Source: Palaemon carinicauda (taxonomy: Eukaryota; Arthropoda; Malacostraca; Decapoda; Palaemonidae). From it: a DNA stretch of 64,000 bases. Under the pieces are notes generated by a model. That model searched no databases. It worked only from the letters and a program-made list of their open reading frames with translations, and was not told where the DNA came from. Location: the NCBI RefSeq assembly GCF_036898095.1, contig NC_090730.1, forward strand, positions 33,010,761 to 33,074,760. The letters are read 5' to 3'. This document shows positions 43,602 through 53,464 of this stretch, one piece after another. The stretch's first letter is position 1. The number at the start of each line of letters is the position of its first letter. Made by a program: the position numbers and the translations under genes.

Positions 43602-44752
43602 CCCGTCTCGTTCCCAACAGCCGCCTCAGAATGAGATCCCTCCGGTGACGACTCAAGTCTCGGTGGAGTCAAGGACTCGAATCCCCGGACATCCCCATCC
43701 CCATGGGATCTGGGGAACGAGCGGACCTCAGTTGGTGGGTGGCAGACGAGAACCTACGAAAGGGAGTGGATCTTCTTGTCCCTTCCCCGGATTTAATGCT
43801 GTTTTCGGACGCATCAAACAAAGGGTGGGGGGCCCACGTTCTGAACCACAGGACCTCAGGCCTGTGGTCAGAATCAGAAAAGTACCTGCACATAAACCTG
43901 CTAGAAATGAAGGCCGTATTCCTGGCTCTTCAGAAGTTCCACCAAGTCCTGGCGGGCCACTCGGTGGTGGTGATGAGTGACAACACCACGGTCGTGGCTT
44001 ATATCAACAAGCAGGGAGGTACCTTTTCGGAACAGCTATCCCATCTTGCAGTAGAGATCCTGAGATGGTCCGAAGTCCACTCGATTTCACTAGCGGCTCG
44101 CTTCATTCCAGGCAAAAGGAATGTGCTTGCCGACAGTCTGAGCAGAGCGACACAGATAGTGAGTACCGAGTGGTCTTTGGATCCTCAGATAGCCAACAAA
44201 GTCCTGACTTTGTGGGGTTCCCCGACTGTGGATCTGTTCGCTACGGCGCTGAACACCAAGCTCCCGCTGTACTGCTCCCCAGTCCCGGACCCCAAGGCTC
44301 TCTGGCAAGATGCCTTCCAACAACGGTGGGACAACATCGATGTGTATGCCTTTCCCCCGTTCTGTCTGGTGAGGAGGGTACTCAACAAGACCAGAACATC
44401 AGTCAATCTCTTGATGACCTTGATAGCTCCGCTATGGCATCATGCAGAGTGGTTCCTGGACCTTCTGCAGCTCCTCACGAAGATCCCAAGGAAGCTCCCT
44501 CCACGTCGCGAGCTACTCAAACAACCACACTCCAACATCTACCACAAAGCTGTAGCTTCGCTTTGGCTTCACGCCTGGAGACTATCCAGCATCTCCTCAC
44601 AGAGAGAGGATTTTCGCAACAAGTTGCGGAAAGGATGTCTAGCCACCTGCGCAGGTCATCCGCAGGAGTCTACCAGGCCAAGTGGCGAGTTTTCTGTGGT
44701 TGGTGCCGTGGAAGGGGTATCTCTCCCCTCGATGCCACTTTACCAGCAATAG
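43602..44752 (+). pseudogene. A4 RNase H and DAM-like part, separated from RT
   Basis: After the frame change near 43575 there is one more nonsense codon (TGA near 43646, Trp in A1), then an open frame 43703-44752: DLMLFSDASNKGWGAH, LLEMKAVFLAL, MSDNTTVVAY, NVLADSLSRAT (the four RNase H acidic residues), then VDLFATALNTKLPLYCSP and YAFPPFCLV of the DAM-like domain. Only one indel and one stop separate it from a working ORF. Confidence 0.85.
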
Positions 44753-45621
44753 CGTAGTTCCTCGTTTATCTGCGGGAAGAAATGCACCTTTCAGTCTCGG
44801 CAGTGAAAAGCTATCGCTCAGCCTTAAGTCTTGCCTTCAGGCTCAAAGGAATGGACATTTCCTCCTCGCTGGAACTGTCTCTTCTCATACGGAGTTACGA
44901 GCTTACCTGCCCCCAGTCGGAAGTGAGACCTCCTCCTTGGAACGTGGTTCGAGTTCTCAGGTCTCTTAAGAGACCTCCCTACGAACCACTACGCCAGGCT
45001 TCTGATCGCCACCTTACCTGGAAGACGGTGTTCCTGCTAGCTTTGGCCTCGGCCAAGCGAGTCAGCGAACTTCATGGTCTCTCCTACGACGTCGCCCATT
45101 CAAGGGGATGGGGGAAGGTAATGTTCAGCTTCGTCCCTGAGTTTGTTGCTAAGACTCAGAACCCGGGAGTGCCGGACCCTAGGTTCGACTCCTTCCAGGT
45201 TTCGAGACTCCGTTCTGTAACAGATGACCCAGACCATCTCCTACTGTGCCCAGTCAGGAGTCTGAGGCTCTATCTTAAAAGAACAGCTGCAGTCCGCCCC
45301 CAGGTGCGAGCTTTGTTCGTGAGCACCGGGGAAACGAAGAGGAGGGTCACCAGGAGTACCATCTCAGCCTGGATTCGTAAGGTAATCCACCTGGCCTTGA
45401 ATCCTGACCCTCGTCCGTCACGTCGCCCTAGGGCGCATGACGTCAGGGGCGTGGCTATGTCCCTGGCCTTCAAGAAGAACTTTTCAGTGACGCAGGTCCT
45501 GCAAGCTGGGGTGTGGAAGCGTCAGACCACCTTCACGGCCCACTACCTGCAAGACGTGACACACAGGAGGCTGGATACTTTCTCTTTCGGCCCTGTGGTG
45601 GCTGCACAACAGCTGGTCTAA
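44434..45621 (+). pseudogene. A4 tyrosine recombinase with a single nonsense codon
   Basis: Homologous to the A1 recombinase from the same ATG. One TAG at 44755-44757 (A1 has the Asp of IPAIADFLVYL there) interrupts it; both sides are in the same frame. Catalytic residues are all present: Arg in SAKRVSELHGLS, AHDVRGVAMS, and WKRQTTFTAHYLQD. The end AAQQLV and stop at 45621 match A1. Confidence 0.88.
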
Positions 45622-46085
45622 CCTCAGGCTCCTTATTGGACAAGTAGCAGAAGGTTGAGGGCATTGTTACCCGGTTTTAGTCTGTGTGAATGAAAAGATC
45701 TGTCTGGCCCTTTTTTTTTCTTCATCCTCTCTTCCCTTGGAGAAAAACAGCATCCTGGGTCCTTTGCACGGCTGACCTCGAACCTCTGCAGGTAAGCTCC
45801 CTTGTGTTCCTAGTATTAAGTTGTAATACTGTCATGTCCCCATACCCTGACGAGGTGGTATTGGGAGAGTCCTAGCCTAGATTTCCATCTGAAGAACTCC
45901 AGGTCAACTTCCTAGTCACTGCTCACCTCCACACACAACTTACGTAGGCCGCAGCAGTCTCACAACTGCCTGCGAGGAGCAGGGGCCCTCGACCCTTGAG
46001 TTCTTTTAATAAACTCTGGTTCGGGGCCCTGGGCAGCCAAAGCCAGTATGGCAGGGGACTTACCGCCCTTCCTAAGGGTTAAGTC
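45622..46085 (+). other. A4 3' untranslated tract
   Basis: Non-coding, conserved with A1 (4046-4518), A2 and A3, including the CATACCCTGACGAGGTGG block near 45842. Confidence 0.7.
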
Positions 46086-46439
46086 ATCCCATGTAAATAG
46101 CGTGGTTTGTATTTCAGTTACAGAACAAATGACAAATTCGTAGATAATTTGTATTTTTCCTAACTATACAAACCTTAGCTATTTACAGTTATGTGCCCGC
46201 CAGCCCTGTCCCCCAAGATAGGTCCTACCTCTAAGTAAAGTGAGCTATTCACCGGTGTGTGTGAGGGGGGAGGGGTAGCTAGCTATCCCTCCCTACCCCC
46301 CCGCTAACCAGCGGTGGGGTAGGAAACCCTCGTTAAAACTTTATGGCTCATCATTCAGCTACGCCGAAGCAATTACCCCATGTAAATAGCTAAGGTTTGT
46401 ATAGTTAGGAAAAATACAAATTATCTACGAATTTGTCAT
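46086..46439 (+). repeat. A4 ICR and right ITR
   Basis: The ICR (46086-46190) holds CCATGTAAATAGCGTGGTTT and GTTACAGAACAA|ATGACAAATTCG. It therefore preserves, as reverse complement, the left terminus that B1 interrupted. The right ITR ends CGAATTTGTCAT at 46439. Confidence 0.88.
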
Positions 46440-47310
46440 ATTTTTTGTCGGCGCAAAACTTATTTTATGTTGTTCCCTTGGGGTTCCTCTTCGGAGTTTC
46501 TCCTTAGGGAATTTCTGTTAATTATTTAATTTTATTTTTTCCCAGTTAACTATGCAGTTTTTCTTCGTTTGACTAAGAGTGCCAACGAAGCGAGCTGTTC
46601 TGTTCATGCGTGGGTAATCTGCGGTCACTGCCGTCCCTCAGAGGACGTCGTCATGGGCGTCATCCCTTCTCTTAGAAGTACTCCCGTGACAACATGGCCA
46701 GCACTTCAGATCATCTTAGAACGCTAAAGGAGGTTCGCCTCCAGGGGTTGGACAACTTCCCTTCCGAGAGAGGTTTCCTCCCCAGGTGTGAGGTTGTTTC
46801 TCCATTCAGAGGGAGAACTTCCCATACTTTAATAAATTCTTCGTCTCTGACTGCTGTTGCTGCCTTCGCCAGACTTTTCTCCCCCCTTGCTAAGTTTCTC
46901 TTCCTTCAGGGGCGGAACACAGTCTTGGCAAGTCTCTTCTACGAAGTGTTCACCTCTCTCGTTCGCGAGAGAGACCACTCATAGAGACTCCTCTTCGGAG
47001 GATAGCTACTGTTAAGGTCAGCTTGCTGATCCACCGGCCCTCAAGGGGCATCATCATGGGCGTCTTCTAGTCTCTTCTACGAAGTGTTCACCTCTCTCGT
47101 TCGCGAGAGGTGTCACTCATAGAGACTTCTCTTCGGAGGATCGCTACTGTTAAAGGTCAGCTTGCTGATGCACCGGCCCTCATGGGCGTCATCACGGGTG
47201 TCTTCAAGTCTCTTCTACGAAGTATTCACCTCTCTCGTTCTTGAGAGAGGCCACTCATAGAGACATCTCTTCGGAGGGTCAAGCAGACCTACCAGCGCAG
47301 CAGACCTACC
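46440..47310 (+). mobile_element. A5 part 2: leader and gag start, after the A4 insertion
   Basis: It resembles the A3 leader and early gag: GGGGTTCCTCTTCGGAGT, CCCAGTTAAC, then TCTCTTCTACGAAGTGTTCA and TTCGCGAGAGA. It holds no intact gene and stops where LINE-like sequence starts. The assignment to the same element as 23087-24060 is an inference from their positions on either side of A4. Confidence 0.6.
46932..47280 (+). repeat. About 138-bp tandem repeat, three units, in A5
   Basis: TCTCTTCTACGAAGT starts units at about 46932, 47071 and 47209. Each contains the GTTCGCGAGAGA-like stem, ACTCATAGAGAC and CTTCGGAGG. Confidence 0.85.
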
Positions 47311-47915
47311 ATGGAGAGTTACTTGAGGAGGTGGATAACTTTCAGTACTTGGGGTCTGTTGTTGTAGCAAATGGTGGCGTGGAAGCAGATGTACATCAGA
47401 GAGTGAATGAATGATGCAAAGTGTTAGTGGCAGTGAAGGGAGTGGTGAAGAATATAGGGTTGGGCATTAATGCAAAGAGAGTTCTGTATGAGAAAGTGAT
47501 TGTACCAATGATGATGTATGGATTGAAGTTGTGGGGAATGAAAGTGACGGAGAGACAAAAATTGTATGTGTTTGAGATGTAGTGTCTGAGGAGTATGGGT
47601 GGTGTATCTCGAGAAGATAGGGTTAGGAACGAAGTAGTGAGGGTGAGAATGGGTGAAAGAAATGATGTAGCAGCTAGAGTAGATATGAATGCGTTGAGGT
47701 GGTTTGGCCATGTTGAGAGAATGGAAAATGGCTGTCTGCTAAAGAAGGTGATGAATACAAGAGCTGATGGGAGAAGTACAAGAGGAAGGCTAAGGTTTGG
47801 GTGGATGAATGGAATGAAGAAAGCTCTGGGTGATAGAAGGATAGATGTGACAGAGGCAAGAGAGCGTGCTGAAAATAGGAATGAATGGCGAGCGATTGTG
47901 ACGCAGTTCTGGTAG
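47311..47915 (+). mobile_element. Non-LTR (LINE) retrotransposon fragment, RT C-terminal part
   Basis: The translation across stops reads like the C-terminal part of a LINE ORF2: FQYLGSVV, then NAKRVLYEKVIVPMMMYGLK, CLRSMGGVSREDRVRNEVV, MNALRWFGHVERMENG and GRLRFGWMNGMKKALGDRRI. At least two stops (TGA near 47412, TAG near 47580) and no 5' part show it is dead. It ends at GTGACGCAGTTCTGGTAG near 47915. Confidence 0.8.
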
Positions 47916-48549
47916 GCCCTGCTGCTTCCTCCGATCGCCTTAGATGACCGCAGAGGTAGCAGCAGTAGAGGATTCAGCGTTACGAAACTTCTTATTTGTT
48001 GCATCTTCACTCTCATCAGCATCACTTTTAGCCTCCATGGTATGACTTAGTTTAGTAGGAGGTAGTTTGACATTTTCATATATTTTCAAGACATCATGAA
48101 ATCATTCTTTTGTTATAAATATTACTTTGTAACACCATGTGTAGGGGGTTTCTCTCGAATGTGACTGCGTCCATCACCAACATCCGGATGCCTTGCCATA
48201 CTTTTGTTCTTTGACACATTACTAGTAACACCCTTTGGCACTTTCATTTTATAGTTGGGCAAAAGCAAACTTACTACTCAAGAATTAATACTGAAAGTTT
48301 TAGCTAAAAAGGATGAAAAATAGAAATGTAAGAGACAATAGAAAGAACACTGACACAGTACTTTGACACCATTAATGCACCCAGAATCTGCGAGAGACTG
48401 ATGTACCATGGTTCCCCCTTACTCCGCCTCACTCCTGAAACTCATTGTCATGCTCAGCTACCTACAAACCAACAATATACAATATTTGCTTAGACCCTCT
48501 ATGTCCCAAAAAATTGCTATAATTTAAAAAAAATCTTTTTTAACTGGAC
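47916..48549. other. Unassigned intronic DNA before B2
   Basis: No open frame or repeat I recognise. Minus-strand reading gives a short Ser/Ala/Asp-rich segment near 48020, without further support. Confidence 0.4.
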
Positions 48550-48720
48550 ATTTTTCAATATTAATCTTACCCGATGATCATGTAGCTGTCAACTCCGTTG
48601 CCCGACAGAAATCTACGGTCGGGATACGCCAGCGATCGCTTATACAGGTGGGGGTGTACTCACCAGCGCCATCTGTGGTCAGGTACTCCAGTACTTCTTG
48701 TCAACAAGACCTCAATTTTT
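48550..48720 (+). repeat. B2 left ITR
   Basis: It starts CATTTTTCAATATTAATCTT, then ACCCGATGATCATGTAGCTG, and pairs with the right ITR. Confidence 0.9.
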
Positions 48721-48936
48721 CCTCTGTCGTGCCACCGGCAAGACCTACATGGATACGCTGTTGATTTTGGAGTCTTTTGTTCACGATTTGGTGAAGTATT
48801 TGCTCTGAAATTTAGCCTTCGCTGTACAGGAAGCTTTAGCCTTAGCTTAGCAAGCTTTTGGTATTAATTTGATTCATTGGTTAACGATCTTTGCTTTACT
48901 TTGGAATTCCCCCTTTGACTACTTCTAGAATTCAAG

Positions 48937-51405
48937 ATGTCTGACACTTCCCAAGTTCCTAAATATAGGCGATGTAGTGTTAGTACTTGTAATAGGCGTC
49001 TTCCGAAGGCCTCTGTTGATCCTCACACCGTATGTTCCAATTGTAGGGGAAAATCCTGTCAATTGGAAGATCGATGTGGGGAATGTGCTGGGCTTTCGGA
49101 ATTCGATTTTAATGAATTCCTCAGATATACTCGTAGGTTAGAGAAGGAGAGAGATAGGAGGAGTTCTTCTCGCTCTTTGGTTATTTCCTCTCCCCATGCC
49201 CCTCAACCTTTTCCTTCCCCTGTGGTGGTGACCCCCGAACCTGCTACGAGTGCTCAGCCTGCAATGGCTGATATGTTGCGTGCCATTCAGGCTCTCGGTG
49301 ATAAGGTGGAGTCGTTGGTTAGTGACCGCAATCAGCTCTTGGCGGATGTCAGAGAGCTGAAAGCGAAGAGTGCAGTGGGAAGTGTTAGTGCTAGTGCTGT
49401 GCATAGTGTCAGTGTCAGTGTTGCGCATGAGGATACATCTGTGCGTGCCAGTCGTCCTCCCAGTCCGGGACCTCTTGCAAGCTCCCAAGCCCAGGGGAGA
49501 AGCAATGTCGAAGGACCAAAGGGTTCGGCGGGCCTTGATCGGCGCACAGATGTATCCTTAGTGGTTGCGGACGTATCTGCTAAGGATCGTCCCTTCCACT
49601 TCCAGACGAATGAGCCCTTACATTCCTCGTCTGTGGAAGAGGTTTCCAGGAGGAAACGGTGGACTAAGGTCTCACGACCGCTTAAACGTAAAGTCCCTTC
49701 AGAGCTAGTCCAACGGCCCAGGTGTAGCCACTGGGTCAGTTCGGACTCGCCGCAGTCATCGGATGACTGCACACCTCCCAAGAGAGGTAGAGTGGTTCCT
49801 CAACAGGCCTCTGCTCCAACCACAGTAGACCCTAAGTGGTCCATGCTGCAGACTATGCAGTCTCAGCTTGCGGCTTTTATGCAGGATTATCAGGCAGAGA
49901 AGGTTAACATCCCTCCTCCTGTGAGAGCTCTTCCACAGTGGCGCAGTCCTCAGCCCATGCAGCATGCTCTGCAGACCTTACAGCATGAGCCGCATTCCAT
50001 GCAGCATGAGCCTCATACCATGCAGCATGAGCCTCATCCCATGCAGCATGAGCCTCATACCATGCAGCATGAGCCTCATCCCATGCAGCATGAGCCGCAT
50101 GCCATGCAGCATGAGCCGCATACCATGCAGCATGAGCCGCATCCCATGCAGCATGAGCCGCATGCCATGCAGCATGAGCCGCATGCCTCACAGCATGCTC
50201 TGCATACCACACCGCATGCTCCTCAGCCCACCTCAGACCCTCCCTCACACCGGCCCTCTGCTTTTGTTGTTGCCAGCTCACAGTCTGTCCAGCAGAGGCA
50301 TGATGATGGATCCGCAGGTACGCATGCACCCGTTCTGCAGGATTCAGCCGTTCAGCTTGCTGCTCTGCCTTTGCCTCTTACAACTCAACTGTCGGGTGAG
50401 GAGGCTTCTGAGGATGAAGCTGCTCATCTTGATGATCCTCATTCTGATGTTGAAGGACACAAGTCTTCGCCACCCTCCTTAGACTTCCGCAAAGTCCTTG
50501 CTTTGTTCAGAGAGTTGTACCCTGAACACTTTGTGTCTGCAACCCCTCGTTCTCCTCCCTCCGAGTTTGCTCTGGGCATGCAGTCTACTGCTCCTGCCTT
50601 CACCAAGCTTGTTCTTGCCAGATCTTCAAGGAGAGCTTTGAGGGTTATGGGGGATTGGTTGCAGTCCAAGAAGCAACTGGGAAGGACCTCTTTTGTGTTT
50701 CCTCCTCCCAAGCTGGCTTCTAAGTCGGGCGTCTGGTATGCCACGGGAGAGGAACCTGGCTTGGGGGTTCCTGCCTCTGCCCAGGCCGACTTCTCAAGTC
50801 TGGTTGACTCTCCCCGCAGGTTGGCTATGAGACGTTCGAAGATCTGCTGGTCCCCTACAGATCTTGATCACTTGTTAAGGGGAGTCTTTCGTGCCTTCGA
50901 GATATTCAACTTCCTCGACTGGTGTCTGGGAGCCTTAAGCAGGAAGACTGCCCCTTCTGACAAGGACTCAGCCATGCTGATCATGTCCAGCATGGACAAG
51001 GCAATACGGGATGGGTCTGGCGAGCTTGCGGCTTCTTATGTATCAGGGGTCCTCAAGAAAAGGGAACATCTGTGCTCCTTCTTATCTGCTGGTATCACCC
51101 CTTGCCAGAGGTCAGAGTTACTTTTTGCTCCTCTGTCCAAGTGTCTGTTTCCGGAGGAATTAATTAAGGGGATGACTGCCTCTCTTCTCCAGAAGGATAC
51201 GCATGACCTCATGGCTTCTTCTGCACGTAAGGCTAAGACCTTACCTTCCGTGACTAAACCTTACCGCCCTCTAGCAGTTGATACTCCTGCTTCCAGGTTC
51301 ATCCCACCCTTTCGTGGCAGAACCTCCAGCAGAGGAGGTACCCGTGCAGACAGTAACCGTGGCAAGTCCAAGAAGGGTTCCAAGTCCACAAGAGGCAAGT
51401 TTTGA
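48937..51405 (+). CDS. B2 Gag-like protein (822 aa), intact
   Basis: ATG 48937 opens a Cys-rich N-terminus (CSVSTC, DPHTVCSNCRGKSC, RCGEC) with zinc-finger-like spacing shared with family A. Residues 75-150 are Ser/Pro-rich with a short coiled-coil-like segment (IQALGDKVESLVSDRNQLLA). Residues 350-425 are 7-aa HEPHxMQ repeats. The core follows: LDFRKVLALFRELYPEHFV, RSPPSEFALGM, FSSLVDSPRRLAMRRSK, MDKAIRDGSGELAASYV, and the KCLFPEELIKGM motif. The tail is Lys/Arg/Gly-rich (FRGRTSSRGGTR). It overlaps the RT frame by 128 bp. Presumed RNP/particle protein. Confidence 0.87.
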   Translation: MSDTSQVPKYRRCSVSTCNRRLPKASVDPHTVCSNCRGKSCQLEDRCGECAGLSEFDFNEFLRYTRRLEKERDRRSSSRSLVISSPHAPQPFPSPVVVTPEPATSAQPAMADMLRAIQALGDKVESLVSDRNQLLADVRELKAKSAVGSVSASAVHSVSVSVAHEDTSVRASRPPSPGPLASSQAQGRSNVEGPKGSAGLDRRTDVSLVVADVSAKDRPFHFQTNEPLHSSSVEEVSRRKRWTKVSRPLKRKVPSELVQRPRCSHWVSSDSPQSSDDCTPPKRGRVVPQQASAPTTVDPKWSMLQTMQSQLAAFMQDYQAEKVNIPPPVRALPQWRSPQPMQHALQTLQHEPHSMQHEPHTMQHEPHPMQHEPHTMQHEPHPMQHEPHAMQHEPHTMQHEPHPMQHEPHAMQHEPHASQHALHTTPHAPQPTSDPPSHRPSAFVVASSQSVQQRHDDGSAGTHAPVLQDSAVQLAALPLPLTTQLSGEEASEDEAAHLDDPHSDVEGHKSSPPSLDFRKVLALFRELYPEHFVSATPRSPPSEFALGMQSTAPAFTKLVLARSSRRALRVMGDWLQSKKQLGRTSFVFPPPKLASKSGVWYATGEEPGLGVPASAQADFSSLVDSPRRLAMRRSKICWSPTDLDHLLRGVFRAFEIFNFLDWCLGALSRKTAPSDKDSAMLIMSSMDKAIRDGSGELAASYVSGVLKKREHLCSFLSAGITPCQRSELLFAPLSKCLFPEELIKGMTASLLQKDTHDLMASSARKAKTLPSVTKPYRPLAVDTPASRFIPPFRGRTSSRGGTRADSNRGKSKKGSKSTRGKF
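49975..50195 (+). repeat. 21-bp in-frame tandem repeat in B2 gag
   Basis: About ten units of the type ATGCAGCATGAGCC(G/T)CATNCC coding HEPHxMQ, with x being Ser, Thr, Pro or Ala. The period is a multiple of three, so Gag stays open. Confidence 0.95.
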
Positions 51406-53464
51406 CTTCCCTCCTCTCCAGACAGCTGTAGGAGCCAGACTCAAGACCTTCTGGCAAGCTTGGGAGAGCAGAGGTGCAGACGCTCAGTCTGTGAAGTGGC
51501 TGAGGGAGGGATACAGAATTCCGTTCTGCCGCAATCCCCCTCTAGCTACATCTCCCATCAACCTCTCTCCCAACTACAAGGAGAAGGACAAGAGGCTAGC
51601 GTTGCAACAAGAGGTGTCGCTCTTGCTACACAAGGAGGCAGTGGTCATAGTCCGGGACCATCAATCCCCGGGCTTTTACAACCGTCTCTTCCTGGTAGCC
51701 AAGAAGACAGGAGGTTGGAGACCGGTGCTGGACGTCAGTGCGCTCAATGCTTATGTCACCAAGCAGACGTTCACTATGGAGACGACGAAGTCGGTCCTAG
51801 CAGCGGTCAGGCAGGAGGACTGGATGGTCTCGTTAGACCTGAAAGACGCATACTTTCACGTCCCCATCCATTCAGACTCCCAACCTTTCCTGAGATTCGT
51901 CTATGGAAAGGTTGTGTACCAGTTCCAAGCCCTGTGTTTTGGCCTAAGCACGGCACCTCTTGTGTTTACGCGACTGATGAGGAATATTGCGAAATTCCTT
52001 CACTTGGCAGACATCAGAGCCTCCCTCTATTTAGACGACTGGCTTTTAAGAGCTCCCACAAGTCGTCGCTGTCTGGAGAATCTCAGATGGACTATGGATC
52101 TGACCAAGGAACTGGGCCTCCTGGTCAATTTAGAGAAGTCCCAGCTCGTCCCATCCCAGACCATTGTTTACCTGGGTATGGAGATTCAGAGTCGAGCTTT
52201 TCGGGCTTTTCCGTCGGCCCCAAGGATCAACCAAGCCCTAGAGTGCATCCTGAGCATGCTGAGAAGGAGCCGATGCTCAGTAAGGCAGTGGATGAGTCTA
52301 ACAGGGACACTTTCATCGCTGTCCCTGTTCATCGAGTTAGGGAGACTCCACCTCCGCCCCCTTCAGTATCATCTGGCTGCTCACTGGATCAAGGACATGA
52401 CGCTAGAGACGGTCTCAATTCCTGTTTCCGAAGAGATGAGGTCTACTCTAACGTGGTGGAAGAACAGCATTCTTCTCAAGGAAGGTCTTTCGTTAGCTGT
52501 TCAGACCCCCGACCACCATCTCTTCTCGGACGCATCAGACTCGGGCTGGGGTGCGACATTGGACGGACAGGAATGCTCGGGAACATGGAATCAGGAACAA
52601 AGAACACTCCACATCAATTGCAAGGAGTTGTTGGCGGTTCATCTGGCCTTAATGAACTTCAAGTCCCTCCAGCTAAACAAGGTGGTGGAGGTGAACTCCG
52701 ACAACACCACAGCCTTGGCTTACATCTCCAAGCAGGGGGGGACTCATTCGAGGAAGTTGTTCGAGATCGCAAGGGACCTCCTCATTTGGTCAAAAGATCG
52801 AAGGCTCACGCTGGTAACGAGGTTCATTCAGGGCGATATGAATGTCATGGCAGATCGCCTCAGCCGGAAGGGTCAGGTCATCCCCACAGAGTGGACCCTT
52901 CACAAGAATGTTTGCAGCAGACTTTGGTCCCTGTGGGGTCAGCCTACCATAGATCTGTTCGCTACCTCGATGACCAAGAGGCTCCCATTGTATTGTTCTC
53001 CGATTCCAGACCCGGCAGCAGTTCACGTGGATGCTTTTCTGCTGGATTGGTCCCATCTCGACCTGTATGCATTCCCGCCGTTCAAGATTGTCAACAGGGT
53101 ACTTCAGAAATTCGCCTCTCACAAAGGGACACGGCTGACGTTGGTTGCTCCCCTCTGGCCCGCAAGAGAATGGTTCACAGAGGTACTGCAATGGCTGGTC
53201 GACGTTCCCAGGACTCTTCCTCTAAGAGTGGACCTTCTGCGTCAACCTCACGTAAAGAAGGTACACCCAAGCCTCCACGCTCTTCGTCTGACTGCCTTCA
53301 GACTATCGAAAGACTCTCAAGAGCTAGAGGCTTTTCGAAGGAGGCAGCCAGAGCGATTGCTAGAGCTAGGAGAACATCCACTCTCAGAGTCTATCAATCT
53401 AAATGGGAAGTCTTCAGAACCTGGTGCAAGGCCAATGCAGTTTCCTCAACCAGTACCACTGTAA
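51278..53464 (+). CDS. B2 RT/RNase H/DAM-like polyprotein (728 aa), intact
   Basis: RT: FYNRLFLVAKKTGGWRPVLD, VSLDLKDAYFHVPI (motif A), FGLSTAPLVF, YLDDWLLRA (motif C), VYLGMEIQS. RNase H: LFSDASDSGWGATL, CKELLAVHLAL, VNSDNTTALAY, NVMADRLSRKG. DAM-like: IDLFATSMTKRLPLYCSP, LYAFPPFKI, LVAPLWPAREWF. The start is uncertain, since ATG 51278 lies inside gag. It ends inside the recombinase gene, overlapping it by about 295 bp. No lesion seen. Confidence 0.92.
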   Translation: MILLLPGSSHPFVAEPPAEEVPVQTVTVASPRRVPSPQEASFDFPPLQTAVGARLKTFWQAWESRGADAQSVKWLREGYRIPFCRNPPLATSPINLSPNYKEKDKRLALQQEVSLLLHKEAVVIVRDHQSPGFYNRLFLVAKKTGGWRPVLDVSALNAYVTKQTFTMETTKSVLAAVRQEDWMVSLDLKDAYFHVPIHSDSQPFLRFVYGKVVYQFQALCFGLSTAPLVFTRLMRNIAKFLHLADIRASLYLDDWLLRAPTSRRCLENLRWTMDLTKELGLLVNLEKSQLVPSQTIVYLGMEIQSRAFRAFPSAPRINQALECILSMLRRSRCSVRQWMSLTGTLSSLSLFIELGRLHLRPLQYHLAAHWIKDMTLETVSIPVSEEMRSTLTWWKNSILLKEGLSLAVQTPDHHLFSDASDSGWGATLDGQECSGTWNQEQRTLHINCKELLAVHLALMNFKSLQLNKVVEVNSDNTTALAYISKQGGTHSRKLFEIARDLLIWSKDRRLTLVTRFIQGDMNVMADRLSRKGQVIPTEWTLHKNVCSRLWSLWGQPTIDLFATSMTKRLPLYCSPIPDPAAVHVDAFLLDWSHLDLYAFPPFKIVNRVLQKFASHKGTRLTLVAPLWPAREWFTEVLQWLVDVPRTLPLRVDLLRQPHVKKVHPSLHALRLTAFRLSKDSQELEAFRRRQPERLLELGEHPLSESINLNGKSSEPGARPMQFPQPVPL

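Larger units (their letters stand above)
38119..46439 (+). mobile_element. A4 part 2: body and right end of a family A DIRS
   Basis: It resumes at ATTTACATGGGG with the rest of the left ITR (to about 38265), then gag, RT/RNase H, YR, 3' tract, ICR (about 46086-46190) and right ITR to 46439. It is the best-preserved long family A copy; lesions are a handful of frameshifts and three or four nonsense codons. A 161-bp tandem duplication at the gag end fuses gag to RT. Confidence 0.9.

Noticed and set aside
47396..48025. Minus-strand 209-aa ORF
   Set aside because: It lies opposite the LINE RT fragment, whose plus-strand reading has clear RT C-terminal similarity; the minus reading is Ser/Thr/Phe-rich without homology.
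49904..50329. Minus-strand ORFs with Ala-Trp and Met-Arg-Leu repeats
   Set aside because: They are mirror readings of the 21-bp repeat in B2 gag.
51460..53169. Long N-terminal extension of the B2 recombinase frame
   Set aside because: It overlaps the whole RT domain in another frame and is low-complexity; the A1 and A4 recombinases start at the position of ATG 53170.
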